Of a DNA stretch of 64,000 bases, positions 38,958 to 51,240 are shown in pieces. A program made the translations under genes and the position numbers. How positions within the stretch are numbered: position 1 is the stretch's first letter; each line of letters opens with the position of its first letter. The stretch is from Streptomyces vietnamensis (GTDB lineage Bacteria; Actinomycetota; Actinomycetes; Streptomycetales; Streptomycetaceae). Where the stretch lies: the NCBI RefSeq assembly GCF_000830005.1, contig NZ_CP010407.1:2213001-2277000 (forward strand), read 5' to 3'. The notes below the pieces were generated by a model. It was not told the DNA's origin, did no database searches, and saw only the letters and a list, made by a program, of their open reading frames with translations.

Positions 38958-40448
38958 TCAGTCGCCGTTCATCCGGTTGGCGGTGTGGACGGCGCGGAGT
39001 ACGGCCGCGGCCTTGTTGCGGCACTCGTTGTCCTCGGCGACCGGGTCGGAGTCGGCGACGACACCGGCTCCGGCCTGCACGTACGCCGTTCCGTCGCGGA
39101 GCAGAGCGGTGCGGATGGCGATGGCGGTGTCGGCGTCCCCGGCGAAGTCGAGATAACCGACACATCCGCCGTAGAGGCCGCGCCGGGAGGGTTCGAGCTC
39201 CTCGATGATCTGCATGGCGCGGGGCTTGGGCGCGCCGGAGAGCGTGCCGGCGGGGAAGCAGGCGGTGAGGACGTCGAAGGCGGTGCGGCCGTCGGCGACC
39301 TCGCCGGTGACGGTGGAGACGATGTGCATGACGTGCGAGTAGCGCTCGATCGACATGAAGTCGACGACCTCCACCGAGCCGGGCGTGCAGACGCGGCCGA
39401 GGTCGTTGCGGCCGAGGTCGACGAGCATGAGGTGCTCGGCGCGCTCCTTGGGGTCGGCGAGCAGTTCCTCGGCGAGGTCGTGGTCCTCCTGCGGGGTGGC
39501 GCCGCGGTGCCGGGTGCCGGCGATGGGGTGGAGCATCGCCCGCCCGTCCTCGACCTTGACGAGGGCCTCGGGCGAGGAGCCGACGACGTCGAAGCCGTTC
39601 TCGAAGCGGAAGAGGTACATGTACGGGGACGGGTTGGTGGCCCGCAGGACCCGGTACACGTCGAGCGCGGAGGCGGTGCAGCGGGTCTCGAAGCGCTGCG
39701 AGGGCACGACCTGGAAGGCCTCGCCGGCGCGGATGCGCTCCTTGATGTCCTCGACGGCGTCCTGGTAGGCCGTGCCGCCCCAGAGGGCGGAGAACTCGGG
39801 CAGCTCGGAGGGCGGGAGGGCGGCGGGGACGGTCGCGACCGGGCGGGCCAGGTCGGCCTCCATGGCGTCGAGGCGGGCGACGGCGTGCGCGTACGCCTCG
39901 TCGATGCCGGTCTCCAGGTCGTTGTGGTTGATCGCGTTGGCGATCAGCAGGACCGAGCCGTCCCAGTGGTCGAGGACCGCGAGGTCGCTGGTGAGGAGCA
40001 TGGTCAGCTCGGGGAGCTTCAGGTCGTCGCGGGTGGAGTCCCCGATCTTCTCCAGGCGGCGGACGATGTCGTAGCCGAGGTAGCCGACCATGCCGCCGGT
40101 GAACGGGGGCATCCCGGACGCGAGGTCGCGGGGGGTGTGGAGGGTCTCGACGGTGGCGCGCAGGGCGGCGAGCGGGTCGCCGTCGACGGGGACGCCGACG
40201 GGCGGGGTGCCCAGCCAGTGCGCCTGCCCGTCCTTGACCGTCAGGGTGGCGTCGCTGCGGACTCCGATGAAGGAGTAGCGGGACCAGCTGCGGCCGTTCT
40301 CCGCGGATTCGAGGAGGAAGGTGCCGGGGCGTTCGGCGGCGAGCTTGCGGTAGAGCCCGACCGGGGTGTCGCCGTCCGCGAGGAGCCTGCGGCTGACGGG
40401 GATGACGCGGCGGTCGGCCGCCAGCTTGCGGAAGGTCTCGAGATCCAT
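38958..40448 (-). CDS. trpE: Anthranilate synthase component I
   Basis: 496 residues; converts chorismate plus ammonia to anthranilate. The N-terminal LLES motif (45-48) is the tryptophan feedback site. Chorismate-binding C-terminal motifs: [71 protein letters not shown]. No trpG is fused or adjacent, so the glutaminase partner is elsewhere. Its ATG lies 11 bp after the hisI stop, so hisI-trpE form one transcript. Confidence 0.97.
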   Translation of the reverse strand: MDLETFRKLAADRRVIPVSRRLLADGDTPVGLYRKLAAERPGTFLLESAENGRSWSRYSFIGVRSDATLTVKDGQAHWLGTPPVGVPVDGDPLAALRATVETLHTPRDLASGMPPFTGGMVGYLGYDIVRRLEKIGDSTRDDLKLPELTMLLTSDLAVLDHWDGSVLLIANAINHNDLETGIDEAYAHAVARLDAMEADLARPVATVPAALPPSELPEFSALWGGTAYQDAVEDIKERIRAGEAFQVVPSQRFETRCTASALDVYRVLRATNPSPYMYLFRFENGFDVVGSSPEALVKVEDGRAMLHPIAGTRHRGATPQEDHDLAEELLADPKERAEHLMLVDLGRNDLGRVCTPGSVEVVDFMSIERYSHVMHIVSTVTGEVADGRTAFDVLTACFPAGTLSGAPKPRAMQIIEELEPSRRGLYGGCVGYLDFAGDADTAIAIRTALLRDGTAYVQAGAGVVADSDPVAEDNECRNKAAAVLRAVHTANRMNGD

Positions 40449-40459
40449 GGCACCGGACC

Positions 40460-40828
40460 TTACTGGGAGACGGGGAGCACGTCGGTGTCGAAGCAGGTGC
40501 GGGTGCCGGTGTGGCAGGCGGCTCCGACCTGGTCGACCTTGACGAGGAGGGTGTCGGCGTCGCAGTCGAGGGCGACGGACTTGACGTGCTGGACGTGCCC
40601 GGAGGTGTCGCCCTTGACCCAGTACTCGTTCCGGCTGCGGGACCAGTAGGTGCAGCGGCCGGTGGTGAGGGTGCGGTGGAGGGCCTCGTCGTCCATCCAG
40701 CCGAGCATCAGCACCTCACCGGTGTCGTACTGCTGGGCGATGGCGGGGACGAGCCCGTCGGCGCTGCGCTTGAGGCGGGCGGCGATGGCCGGGTCGAGGT
40801 CGCTGGGGGTCCGGGGCGTGCTGGTCAT
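40460..40828 (-). CDS. hisI: Phosphoribosyl-AMP cyclohydrolase
   Basis: 122 residues; a zinc enzyme opening the adenine ring of PR-AMP in histidine synthesis. Typical sequences: [37 protein letters not shown], and the zinc/magnesium region [12 protein letters not shown] plus CHTG and CF. ATG 40828 has no ribosome site but a CACAAT -10-like hexamer is just upstream, so the mRNA is probably leaderless. It is separated from the main his operon (43499-49230) and heads the trpE transcript. Confidence 0.95.
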   Translation of the reverse strand: MTSTPRTPSDLDPAIAARLKRSADGLVPAIAQQYDTGEVLMLGWMDDEALHRTLTTGRCTYWSRSRNEYWVKGDTSGHVQHVKSVALDCDADTLLVKVDQVGAACHTGTRTCFDTDVLPVSQ

Positions 40829-40912
40829 GGCGCCATTGTGCCGCGATCCGGAGCGGTGTCCGGCGGGGCGTCCACTGGGCGGACCGGAGCCCCCGGTCGT
40901 ACGCTGGCGGGC

Positions 40913-41548
40913 ATGTCGACCCATGCGAAACGTGAACGGCTTCTGCTCGCCGATCTGTTGGAGGCGGCGGGCCCCGACGCACCCACGCTCTGCGAGGGCT
41001 GGCGGACCCGGGACCTCGCGGCCCATGTGGTGGTGCGGGAGCGGCGTCCGGACGCGGCGGCGGGTGCGGTCGTACCGGCGCTCAAGGAGCGGATGGACCG
41101 GGTGACGGCGGAGTTCGCCGACAAGCCGTACGAGGAGCTGATCCGGCTCATCCGTACGGGTCCGCCGAAGTTCTCGCCGTTCACCATCAAGCAGGTGGAC
41201 GAGGGGGCGAACGTCGTCGAGTTCTACGTCCACGCGGAGGACGTACGCCGTGCCCAGCCCGACTGGTCGGCGCGGGAGCTCGACCCGGTCTTCGCGGACG
41301 CCCTCTGGTCCCGCCTGGAGCGGACGGCCCGGCTGCTCGGCCGCAAGGCCCCGGTGGGCCTGGTGCTGCGCCGTCCGAACGGCCAGACGGCGGTCGCCCA
41401 CCGCGGCACCCCGGTGGTGACGGCCTCCGGGGAGCCGGGCGAGCTGATGATGTACCTGTACGGCCGCCAGGACTCGGCGAAGGTGGCCCTGGAGGGCGAG
41501 CCGGAGGCGATCGAGCGGCTGCGGGAGACGAAGCAGCTGGGGATCTGA
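40913..41548 (+). CDS. TIGR03085-type DinB/maleylpyruvate-isomerase-like protein
   Basis: 211 residues, a four-helix DinB-like fold. Probable metal ligands: [15 protein letters not shown] (His), and [14 protein letters not shown] (Glu/His). Such proteins often use mycothiol or are of unknown function. ATG 40913 sits just behind TACGCT (about 40901-40906), so transcription is probably leaderless, divergent from hisI. It ends 1 bp from the convergent MFS stop. Confidence 0.82.
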   Translation: MSTHAKRERLLLADLLEAAGPDAPTLCEGWRTRDLAAHVVVRERRPDAAAGAVVPALKERMDRVTAEFADKPYEELIRLIRTGPPKFSPFTIKQVDEGANVVEFYVHAEDVRRAQPDWSARELDPVFADALWSRLERTARLLGRKAPVGLVLRRPNGQTAVAHRGTPVVTASGEPGELMMYLYGRQDSAKVALEGEPEAIERLRETKQLGI

Positions 41549-41549
41549 G

Positions 41550-42791
41550 CTAGCGGGGCAGTTCGGCGCGGCGGAGGGCCGGGACCACGAGGGCGTACAC
41601 GCCGGACAGGGCGCAGACCGCCGCGCTGACGACGAAGACCGGGCCGGGGCCCCAGAGGCCGATGGCCGCGCCGGTGACCGGGAAGCTCAGCGGGGCGATG
41701 CCGAGGCTGCCGAGGCTGGAGACGGCGCTCACCCGGCCGAGGTAGGCGGGGTCGCACTCGGTCTGGACGAGGGCGTTGCACAGGGCTCCGGAGAGCCCTG
41801 CGAGCAGGCCGATGGAGACCGCGACGAGGGCGGCGAGGGGCAGCTGGGGGACGTAGGCGAGGGCGCCGATCGATACGGCTCCGAGCACCATGGTCCAGCC
41901 CATGACGACCCCGGCCCGGGGTATGCAGCCCTTGACGGTCAGGAGCAGGGAGGCGCCGCCGGCGCCGATGCCGAAGCCGGCGAGGACCCAGCCGATGCCG
42001 GAGGCGCCCCAGCCGCGCTGGTCGGAGAGGACCGCGAGGCCGACGTTGAGGGGGCCCGCGAAGCCGAGGTCGGCGAGCAGGACGACGATCATCAGCGGGC
42101 CGAGCGCCTTGTGGCCGCGGAGATAGCGCAGGCCGTCGGCGAGGTCGCGCAGGGCGGTGCGGTCGGACGCCTCGTCCTCCTGCGGCAGCGGGCGGAGCTT
42201 GAGCGCGCCGAGCAGGGGCAGGGAGAGCGCGAAGAGGATCCCGGCGACGCCGAAGGCGGTGGCGGAGCCGCCGAGGGCGACGGCGAGGCCGCCCAGCGGG
42301 GCACCGAGGACGGCGCCGAGGCGGTACGAGAGACCGCGCATCCCCTGGACGCGGGCGAGCTGGTCGCGTTCGGCGATGCGGGGCGGCAGGGCGCCGACGG
42401 CGGGCAGGAAGACGGCGTCGACGACGCCGAAGACGAGGGCGACGGCGGCGAGCGCCCACAGGCCGGGCGAGGCGAGGAAGAGGGTCGCGGCCAGGCCGAG
42501 GACGACCAGGGCGCGGACGGTGTCTGAGGCGATGACGACCCGGCGCGGGCCGAGGCGGTCGGCGATCGCTCCCCCGACGAGCAGGAGCAGCGCGCGGGGC
42601 ACGGCGGAGACGGCCATGACGAGCCCGGCCTGGGCGGGGGTGCCGCTGCTCACGGCGGTCCAGGAGAGGGCGAGGTAGAAGACGCTGTCGCCGAGGGTGG
42701 AGGCGGTGTAGGCGCCGAGCCAGCGCAGGACCTGGGGGCTGCGGTGGGCGGGGGCCGCCGTGGTGTCGGGGGTGCTCGCGAGGGTGGTCAT
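41550..42791 (-). CDS. MFS transporter (12 TM, MFS_3-like)
   Basis: 413 residues, about 12 transmembrane segments. Motif A-like [15 protein letters not shown] follows TM2, and the N-terminus [20 protein letters not shown] resembles macrolide-type exporters. ATG 42791 lies one base after the ArsR-like regulator's stop; the ribosome site GAGG-type lies inside that gene, so the pair is coupled. Substrate unknown. Confidence 0.9.
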   Translation of the reverse strand: MTTLASTPDTTAAPAHRSPQVLRWLGAYTASTLGDSVFYLALSWTAVSSGTPAQAGLVMAVSAVPRALLLLVGGAIADRLGPRRVVIASDTVRALVVLGLAATLFLASPGLWALAAVALVFGVVDAVFLPAVGALPPRIAERDQLARVQGMRGLSYRLGAVLGAPLGGLAVALGGSATAFGVAGILFALSLPLLGALKLRPLPQEDEASDRTALRDLADGLRYLRGHKALGPLMIVVLLADLGFAGPLNVGLAVLSDQRGWGASGIGWVLAGFGIGAGGASLLLTVKGCIPRAGVVMGWTMVLGAVSIGALAYVPQLPLAALVAVSIGLLAGLSGALCNALVQTECDPAYLGRVSAVSSLGSLGIAPLSFPVTGAAIGLWGPGPVFVVSAAVCALSGVYALVVPALRRAELPR

Positions 42792-42792
42792 C

Positions 42793-43380
42793 TCATCCCC
42801 TGTAGGGGAAGCCGTGGAGGTGGACGGCGACGTTCTCGCGGCCCTCGGTGTCGCCGGCTTCCTCGGCGGCGCGGGCCCGCTGGTCGTACTTCTCGAGGAG
42901 CGCGTCGAGTTCCTTGCCGAGGGCGGCGAGTTCGGCGGCGGTGAGGCGCGGCAGCCATTCGGAGCTGATCGAGGCGGCGCGCCACTCGTCGGACCAGGTG
43001 TGCCGCTCGTCGAGGAAGCGGGCGTACATCTGCTTGCGCTGCTCGTCGACCGTACGGCCGAAGGCGACGCTCGCGGCGGCGAGTTCGGGAGCGTCGCGGA
43101 GGTCTTCGTCGTGGACGCTGAAACCGTACGAGCTCGGCTGCCACCAGCGCTCGCGTCCGTCCGTCGACCGGTTCTCGGCCTCCTCGATGAGGCCGTGCTC
43201 GGCGAGCTTGCGCAGGTGGTAGCTGACGAGGGAGACGGCTTCGTCGACCTGCTCGGCGAGCTGGGACGCGGTGGCGGTACGGGCCACGAAGAGGGCGCGG
43301 TAGAGGCGCATCCGCAGCGGGTGCGAGATGGCTTTGAGGGTGCCGAGATCGGTGATCCGGCGGTTCTCCGACGAGGTCAT
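42793..43380 (-). CDS. ArsR/HTH_20-type regulator
   Basis: 195 residues. A winged helix at about 15-85 (LKAISHPLRMRLYRALFVARTATASQ split, EAVSLVSYHLRKLAEHGLIEE) of the ArsR type, then a longer C-terminal domain with aromatic and acidic residues of the kind seen in multidrug-pump regulators. ATG 43380. It forms an operon with the MFS gene. A near-perfect TTGCACAA/TTGCGCAA dyad 30-50 bp upstream is a likely autoregulatory operator. Confidence 0.88.
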   Translation of the reverse strand: MTSSENRRITDLGTLKAISHPLRMRLYRALFVARTATASQLAEQVDEAVSLVSYHLRKLAEHGLIEEAENRSTDGRERWWQPSSYGFSVHDEDLRDAPELAAASVAFGRTVDEQRKQMYARFLDERHTWSDEWRAASISSEWLPRLTAAELAALGKELDALLEKYDQRARAAEEAGDTEGRENVAVHLHGFPYRG

Positions 43381-43408
43381 GACACCGACCTTAGATGCGA
43401 AAGAAAAC

Positions 43409-43430
43409 TTGCACAACAAAAATTGCGCAA
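43409..43430. promoter_or_regulatory. Operator dyad upstream of arsR-like gene
   Basis: TTGCACAA (43409-43416), CAAAAA spacer, TTGCGCAA (43423-43430); one mismatch between arms, in an unusually AT-rich island. Confidence 0.65.
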
Positions 43431-43455
43431 CTGATCCTGCACATCCGGGCAAGAA

Positions 43456-43479
43456 GAAGGGCCCCCGAAGGGGCCCTTC
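43456..43479 (-). terminator. his operon terminator
   Basis: A perfect 10-bp stem GAAGGGCCCC / GGGGCCCTTC with a CGAA loop, 20 bp after the hisF stop and followed on the minus strand by TTCTTG. Confidence 0.88.
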
Positions 43480-43498
43480 CCACAAGCGGAACGACGAC

Positions 43499-44254
43499 TC
43501 AGCGAACCGGGTGACCGGCTTCCCGCAGCGTCTCCTTGACCTGCGAGATCCGCAGGTCGCCGAAGTGGAAGACGGAGGCCGCGAGCACCGCGTCCGCGCC
43601 CGCCGCGACGGCCGGCGGGAAGTCGGCGAGCTTGCCGGCGCCGCCGGAGGCGATCACCGGGACCGTCACGTGCTTGCGCACGGCCGCGATCATCTCGGTG
43701 TCGTAGCCGTCCTTCGTGCCGTCGGCGTCCATCGAGTTGAGCAGGATCTCCCCCGCGCCGAGCTCGGCGGCCCGGTGCGCCCACTCGACGGCGTCGATGC
43801 CGGTGCCCTTGCGGCCGCCGTGCGTCGTCACCTCGAAGGAGCCGGTGGAGGTACGGCGGGCGTCGACCGACAGGACGAGGACCTGGCGGCCGAAGCGCTC
43901 CGCGATCTCCTGGATCAGCTCGGGGCGCGCGATGGCGGCGGTGTTGACGCCCACCTTGTCGGCACCGGCCCGCAGCAGCTTGTCGACGTCCTCGGCCGAG
44001 CGGACGCCGCCGCCGACCGTGAGCGGGATGAAGACCTGCTCGGCGGTGCGGCGCACCACGTCGTAGGTGGTCTCCCGGTTGCCGGAGGAGGCGGTGATGT
44101 CGAGGAAGGTCAGCTCGTCGGCGCCCTCGGCGTCGTACAGCTTGGCCATCTCGACGGGGTCGCCCGCGTCGCGCAGGTTCTGGAAGTTGACGCCCTTGAC
44201 GACCCGGCCGTTGTCCACGTCCAGGCAGGGAATCACGCGTACGGCGAGGCTCAT
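43499..44254 (-). CDS. hisF: Imidazole glycerol phosphate synthase, cyclase subunit
   Basis: 251 residues, a TIM barrel that joins ammonia from HisH to PRFAR, giving IGP and AICAR. Catalytic Asp is in [16 protein letters not shown] (Asp12) and LVLSVDARR. Phosphate sites: VGGGVRS and ASGGAGK. ATG overlaps the ridA stop (ATGA). Last gene of the his operon, followed by a terminator. Confidence 0.97.
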   Translation of the reverse strand: MSLAVRVIPCLDVDNGRVVKGVNFQNLRDAGDPVEMAKLYDAEGADELTFLDITASSGNRETTYDVVRRTAEQVFIPLTVGGGVRSAEDVDKLLRAGADKVGVNTAAIARPELIQEIAERFGRQVLVLSVDARRTSTGSFEVTTHGGRKGTGIDAVEWAHRAAELGAGEILLNSMDADGTKDGYDTEMIAAVRKHVTVPVIASGGAGKLADFPPAVAAGADAVLAASVFHFGDLRISQVKETLREAGHPVR

Positions 44255-44649
44255 GCGGCATCTCCCCTGTAGGCCTCGATCTCGACCTCGACGACCAGTC
44301 GCGGGTCGACGAAGCCGGAGACGATGATCATGGAAGCGGCGGGACGGACGGCGTCGAACAGCTCCTTGTGGGCGCGGCCGACCTCGTCCACGTCCCGGGC
44401 GTGGGTGATGTACATCCGGGTGCGGACGACGTCCTCGGGGCCGAGGTCCAGCTGCTTCAGGGCGTCGAAGGCCACGTTGAAGGAGTTGATGGCCTGTTCG
44501 TACGGGCCGCCGTCGGCGATCGCTCCGCCGACCACCGACGTACAGCCGGAGACCAGGACCGTGCCGTTCGGGAGCTCGACCGCGCGGGAGTAGCCGAACT
44601 GCTCCTCCCAGGGAGCGCCGGTGACGACCTTGCGGACCTCGGAGGTCAC
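44251..44649 (-). CDS. RidA-family reactive-intermediate deaminase
   Basis: 132 residues from GTG 44649, overlapping the hisA stop (GTGA). YjgF/RidA fold: [38 protein letters not shown] (conserved Arg, given here in two halves around LGPEDVV) and [12 protein letters not shown] (Glu). It would hydrolyse reactive enamine/imine by-products of PLP enzymes such as HisC. Its constant place in the Streptomyces his operon suggests a role in protecting the pathway. Confidence 0.88.
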   Translation of the reverse strand: MTSEVRKVVTGAPWEEQFGYSRAVELPNGTVLVSGCTSVVGGAIADGGPYEQAINSFNVAFDALKQLDLGPEDVVRTRMYITHARDVDEVGRAHKELFDAVRPAASMIIVSGFVDPRLVVEVEIEAYRGDAA

Positions 44650-45371
44650 GACGCCACCGCCGCGAGCGCCTCTTCGAGGGTGAACGCCTTGGCGTACAGC
44701 GCCTTGCCGATGATCGCGCCCTCGACGCCCAGCGGGACCAGGCCGGACAGGGCCCGCAGGTCGTCCAGGGAGGACACGCCGCCGGAGGCGATGACGGGCT
44801 TGTCGGTGGCCGCGCAGACGTTCTTCAGGAGCTCCAGGTTGGGGCCCTGGAGGGTGCCGTCCTTGGCGATGTCGGTGACGACGTACCGGGAGCAGCCCTC
44901 GGAGTCGAGGCGGGCCAGCGTCTCGTACAGGTCGCCGCCGTCGCGGGTCCAGCCGCGGCCGCGCAGGGTCGTGCCGCGCACGTCGAGGCCGACGGCGATC
45001 TTGTCGCCGTACTGGGCGATGACCTTGGCGACCCACTCGGGGGTCTCCAGGGCGGCGGTGCCGAGGTTGACCCGGGTGCAGCCGGTGGCGAGGGCGGCGG
45101 CGAGCGAGGCGTCGTCGCGGATGCCGCCGGAGAGCTCGACCTTGATGTCCATGGCCTCGGTGACCTGACGGACCAGGTCACGGTTGTCGCCGGTGCCGAA
45201 GGCGGCGTCCAGGTCGACGAGGTGGAGCCACTCGGCGCCGGCGCGCTGCCAGGCCAGGGCGGCCTCGAGCGGAGAGCCGTAGGAGGTCTCGCTGCCGGAC
45301 TCGCCGTGGACGAGGCGGACGGCCTGGCCGTCGCGGACGTCGACGGCGGGGAGGAGTTCGAGAGTGCTCAC
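44646..45371 (-). CDS. priA: Phosphoribosyl isomerase A (HisA/TrpF bifunctional type)
   Basis: 241 residues, a TIM barrel. Catalytic Asp11 is in [16 protein letters not shown] and the second acid is in [15 protein letters not shown]. In Streptomyces this enzyme isomerises both ProFAR (histidine) and PRA (tryptophan); the absence of trpF in the trp cluster here supports that. GTG start overlaps the hisH stop (GTGA) and the end overlaps ridA. It is a physical and metabolic link between the two pathways of this window. Confidence 0.93.
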   Translation of the reverse strand: MSTLELLPAVDVRDGQAVRLVHGESGSETSYGSPLEAALAWQRAGAEWLHLVDLDAAFGTGDNRDLVRQVTEAMDIKVELSGGIRDDASLAAALATGCTRVNLGTAALETPEWVAKVIAQYGDKIAVGLDVRGTTLRGRGWTRDGGDLYETLARLDSEGCSRYVVTDIAKDGTLQGPNLELLKNVCAATDKPVIASGGVSSLDDLRALSGLVPLGVEGAIIGKALYAKAFTLEEALAAVAS

Positions 45372-46015
45372 AGGGTTCCGATCCAGTTGGTGAGGAGCTG
45401 GGCGCCGGCGTCGCCGGACTTCTCGGGGTGGAACTGGGTCGCCCAGAGGGCGCCGTTCTCGACCGCCGCGACGAAGGGCTCGCCGTGGGTGGCCCAGCTG
45501 ACCTTGGGGGCGCGGATGTTGGGGTTGCCGATCTCCAGGGTCCACTCGCGCACCGCGTAGGAGTGCACGAAGTAGTACCGGGCGTCGGCGTCGAGCCCCG
45601 CGAAGAGCTGGGTGCCGGCGGGGGCGTCGACGGTGTTCCAGCCCATGTGGGGGACGACGGGGGCGTTCAGCGGCTCGACCGTACCGGGCCACTCGTCGAG
45701 GCCCTCGGTCTCCACGCCGTGCTCGATGCCCTGGGCGAAGAGGATCTGCATGCCGACGCAGATGCCCATGACCGGGCGGCCGCCGGAGAGCCGGCGGCCG
45801 ATGATCCAGTCGCCGCGGGCCTCCTTGAGGCCCTGCATGCAGGCGGAGAAGGCGCCGACGCCGGGGACGAGGAGCCCGTCGGCGTTCATGGCCCTGTCGT
45901 AGTCGCGGGTGATCTCGACGTCGGCGCCGACCCGGGCGAGCGCGCGCTCGGCGGAGCGCACGTTGCCGAAGCCGTAGTCGAAGACGACGACCTTCTTGGG
46001 AGAACTCGTGCTCAT
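45368..46015 (-). CDS. hisH: Imidazole glycerol phosphate synthase, glutaminase subunit
   Basis: 215 residues, a class I glutamine amidotransferase. Nucleophile Cys86 is in GICVGMQ; His and Glu are in QFHPEKSG. It supplies ammonia to HisF. ATG 46015 overlaps the stop of the small membrane ORF upstream (ATGA). An earlier in-frame ATG at 46054 lies inside that ORF and is unlikely. Confidence 0.96.
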   Translation of the reverse strand: MSTSSPKKVVVFDYGFGNVRSAERALARVGADVEITRDYDRAMNADGLLVPGVGAFSACMQGLKEARGDWIIGRRLSGGRPVMGICVGMQILFAQGIEHGVETEGLDEWPGTVEPLNAPVVPHMGWNTVDAPAGTQLFAGLDADARYYFVHSYAVREWTLEIGNPNIRAPKVSWATHGEPFVAAVENGALWATQFHPEKSGDAGAQLLTNWIGTL

Positions 46016-46176
46016 GACCACACGTCCAGACGCAGCACGCCGGCGGAGAGACACATCGCGGCGCCGATGGAGAGGAGCACGATGAGGCCCTTGGGCATCT
46101 GCTGTTTGACGAAGGAGTAGATGCCGCCGAGCAGGAAGAGCCCGACGAGGATCAGGATGGTGGAGAGGCCCGTCAC
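46012..46176 (-). CDS. Small membrane protein in his operon
   Basis: 54 residues from GTG 46176, 2 bp after the hisB stop. Two hydrophobic helices (about 5-21 and 30-48) joined by [10 protein letters not shown]; no signal cleavage site. The stop overlaps the hisH start by 4 bp, so it is translated as part of the his operon. Function unknown; tight placement between hisB and hisH argues that it is real. Confidence 0.8.
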   Translation of the reverse strand: MTGLSTILILVGLFLLGGIYSFVKQQMPKGLIVLLSIGAAMCLSAGVLRLDVWS

Positions 46177-46178
46177 GG

Positions 46179-49230
<3,052 letters not shown>

Positions 49231-49269
49231 GGGTCAATTCTCGCAGACGGCCTACAACGCCGGTCGCCC

Positions 49270-49306
49270 GTATCAGCAGCTGATACATGGCTATCACTGG
49301 CTGATA
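49270..49306. promoter_or_regulatory. Palindrome pair upstream of hisD
   Basis: GTATCAGC-A-GCTGATAC (49270-49286), a perfect 8-bp-arm palindrome, followed by TATCA-N5-TGATA (49292-49306) with the same CTGATAC half-site. It is 40-75 bp upstream of the hisD GTG and divergent to the gene at 49446. The regulator is not encoded nearby. Confidence 0.65.
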
Positions 49307-49445
49307 CACGCCACGGTGGCGTCTCCTCGCCACTCCTGACCGTTAGCGTTCAGCCCGTCACACTGCGGGAAGAACGACTGTACGAATCCACGAGTCCCGG
49401 GAAGCGGAATCGTGGGAGCGCATCGGGGAGAGCGAGGGGGCGGCA

Positions 49446-51059
49446 GTGACCGAGCCGCACGAGGACGGGATGCCGGACGGTCTCACGGGCCCGGAGCGGG
49501 CCATGTGGCGGGCGTTCCGGATCGGCAGGACCTGTGATCTGACGGAGGGGACCGCGGAGCGGGACGACCCCTTCGGGGGACGGGAGTGGGGAGAGGAGCG
49601 GAGTGTCCGCGCCGACGTGGTGGCGCTGCTGCTGCTCGACGGGCCGCCGGCGCGGTCCGGGCGGGTGGCCGCGCTGAAGCTGCGCGGGGTCAGGATCACC
49701 GGCGTGCTGAACCTGGCGGGCGGGACGATAGGGCCGTACGTGGAGCTGCAGGGCTGCCGGTTCGACGGCGAGGTGGTGCTGCCCGAGGCCCGGTTCGGCA
49801 CGCTGCGGATGGTCGAGTGCGCGCTGCCGCGCCTGGAGGCGGCTCGGCTGCACACGGAGGGGGACCTGCACCTGCCGCGCTGCCGGGTGCGCCGGGGCAT
49901 CCGGCTGACGGACGCCCAGATCGGCACGGACCTGCTGCTCAACCAGATCCAGGTGTGGCCGGACCGGCGGGGGCGGGCGATCACGGCGGACGGGATGGTG
50001 GTCGCCCAGGACCTCCAGGCCGAGCTGATCGAGGCCCACGGCGAGCTGAGCCTGCGCGGGGCGAAGGTGGGGGTCTCGCTCAGCCTGCGGGGCAGCGTGC
50101 TGCGCGGCGCGCAGGGCCGCCGCGCGCTGAACGCCCCGCAGCTGACGGTGGAGCGCTCGCTCTATCTGAACGCTGCCTGGGTGTACGAGGGGACGGCGGG
50201 CTCGGGCCGGGCGGGGCACACGACGGCCACCCCGCCGTACGGGGTGACGCCCGCCCAGGGCACCCGCCGCAAGCCGGTGGAGTGCCACGGCGGGGTGCGG
50301 CTCGACGACGGCCGGTTCGGTGACGCGGTGGACCTGCACAGCGCCCGCTTCCTGCTGAACGGCGCGCGGCGGGACGAGCTGTCGCTGCGCCGGATCGTCA
50401 CCCCGGAGCTGCGGTTCAACGGCGAGCGCCCGGAGGAGGGGCGGGTGGTGCTCAACGGCGCGAAGGTCATCACCCTCATCGACCTGTCGACCAGCTGGCC
50501 GGGGCCCGGCGGGCTCGCGATGGGCGGCTTCGTCTACGAGAACCTCGTGCCGTACGGGCACTTCCCGCTGGCCCGGCGCCTGGAGTGGGTGGCGGCGGCG
50601 ACCCCGGAGTACGCCCCCGAGCCGTACGAGCGGCTCGCGACGGTCCTGCGGAACAGCGGGGAGGACGCCGACGCCCGCGAGGTGCTGCTCGCCAAGCAGC
50701 GGCGCAGACGGGAGACCCTGCCGATCGCGGGGAAGCTGTGGGGGTACCTCCAGGACTGGACCGTGGCGTACGGCTACCGGCCGGGCCGGGCGGCGCTGTG
50801 GATGGCCGTGCTGTGGGCGGCGGGCACGGTGGTCTTCTCCCACTACCGCCCGATACCGATGAAGGCGGACGAGGGACCCGAGTGGAACGGCACGCTGTAC
50901 GCGCTCGACCTGCTGCTGCCCGTGATCACCCTGGGCCAGGACGGCTACTGGCGACTCGAGGGCATCTGGCAGTGGGTGGCGGCGGTGCTGATCCTCCTCG
51001 GCTGGATCCTGGCGACGACGGTGGCGGCGGGTGCGACCCGACTGCTGCGGAGGGGGTGA
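49446..51059 (+). CDS. Membrane-anchored beta-helix-like protein
   Basis: 537 residues. Residues about 60-360 are a repetitive stretch with an approximate 20-residue period (ALKLRGVRITGVLNLAG, VELQGCRFDGEV, LHLPRCRVRRGI), like pentapeptide/bactofilin-type solenoids. Two C-terminal transmembrane segments lie at about 455-475 and 510-530, joined by a loop. GTG 49446 has GAGGGGG upstream. Relatives are sometimes labelled membrane oxidoreductases, but I see no cofactor motif. Its stop codon lies in the founder unit of a tandem repeat. Confidence 0.72.
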   Translation: MTEPHEDGMPDGLTGPERAMWRAFRIGRTCDLTEGTAERDDPFGGREWGEERSVRADVVALLLLDGPPARSGRVAALKLRGVRITGVLNLAGGTIGPYVELQGCRFDGEVVLPEARFGTLRMVECALPRLEAARLHTEGDLHLPRCRVRRGIRLTDAQIGTDLLLNQIQVWPDRRGRAITADGMVVAQDLQAELIEAHGELSLRGAKVGVSLSLRGSVLRGAQGRRALNAPQLTVERSLYLNAAWVYEGTAGSGRAGHTTATPPYGVTPAQGTRRKPVECHGGVRLDDGRFGDAVDLHSARFLLNGARRDELSLRRIVTPELRFNGERPEEGRVVLNGAKVITLIDLSTSWPGPGGLAMGGFVYENLVPYGHFPLARRLEWVAAATPEYAPEPYERLATVLRNSGEDADAREVLLAKQRRRRETLPIAGKLWGYLQDWTVAYGYRPGRAALWMAVLWAAGTVVFSHYRPIPMKADEGPEWNGTLYALDLLLPVITLGQDGYWRLEGIWQWVAAVLILLGWILATTVAAGATRLLRRG

Positions 51060-51168
51060 GGGCGGTGCTCCCGCAGAAGGGGTGAGGTCCGTGCTCCCGC
51101 AGAGAGGGTGCGGGCGGTGCTCCCGCGGAGAGGGTGTGGGCCGTGCTCCCGCAGAAGGGGTGAGAGTG
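51039..51168. repeat. 26-bp tandem repeat array spanning a stop codon
   Basis: Units at 51065, 51091, 51117 and 51143 share GTGCTCCCGCAGAGAGGGTG with few changes and an exact 26-bp period. The 26 bp before (51039-51064, containing the TGA at 51057-51059) is a diverged founder unit. Confidence 0.88.
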
Positions 51169-51240
51169 CTGTCACCGCCGGGTGAGGGTGCTGTCGCGAC
51201 CTGGTGATGCGGCTGCCGCGGCGGGCCGGACCGAGAGACA

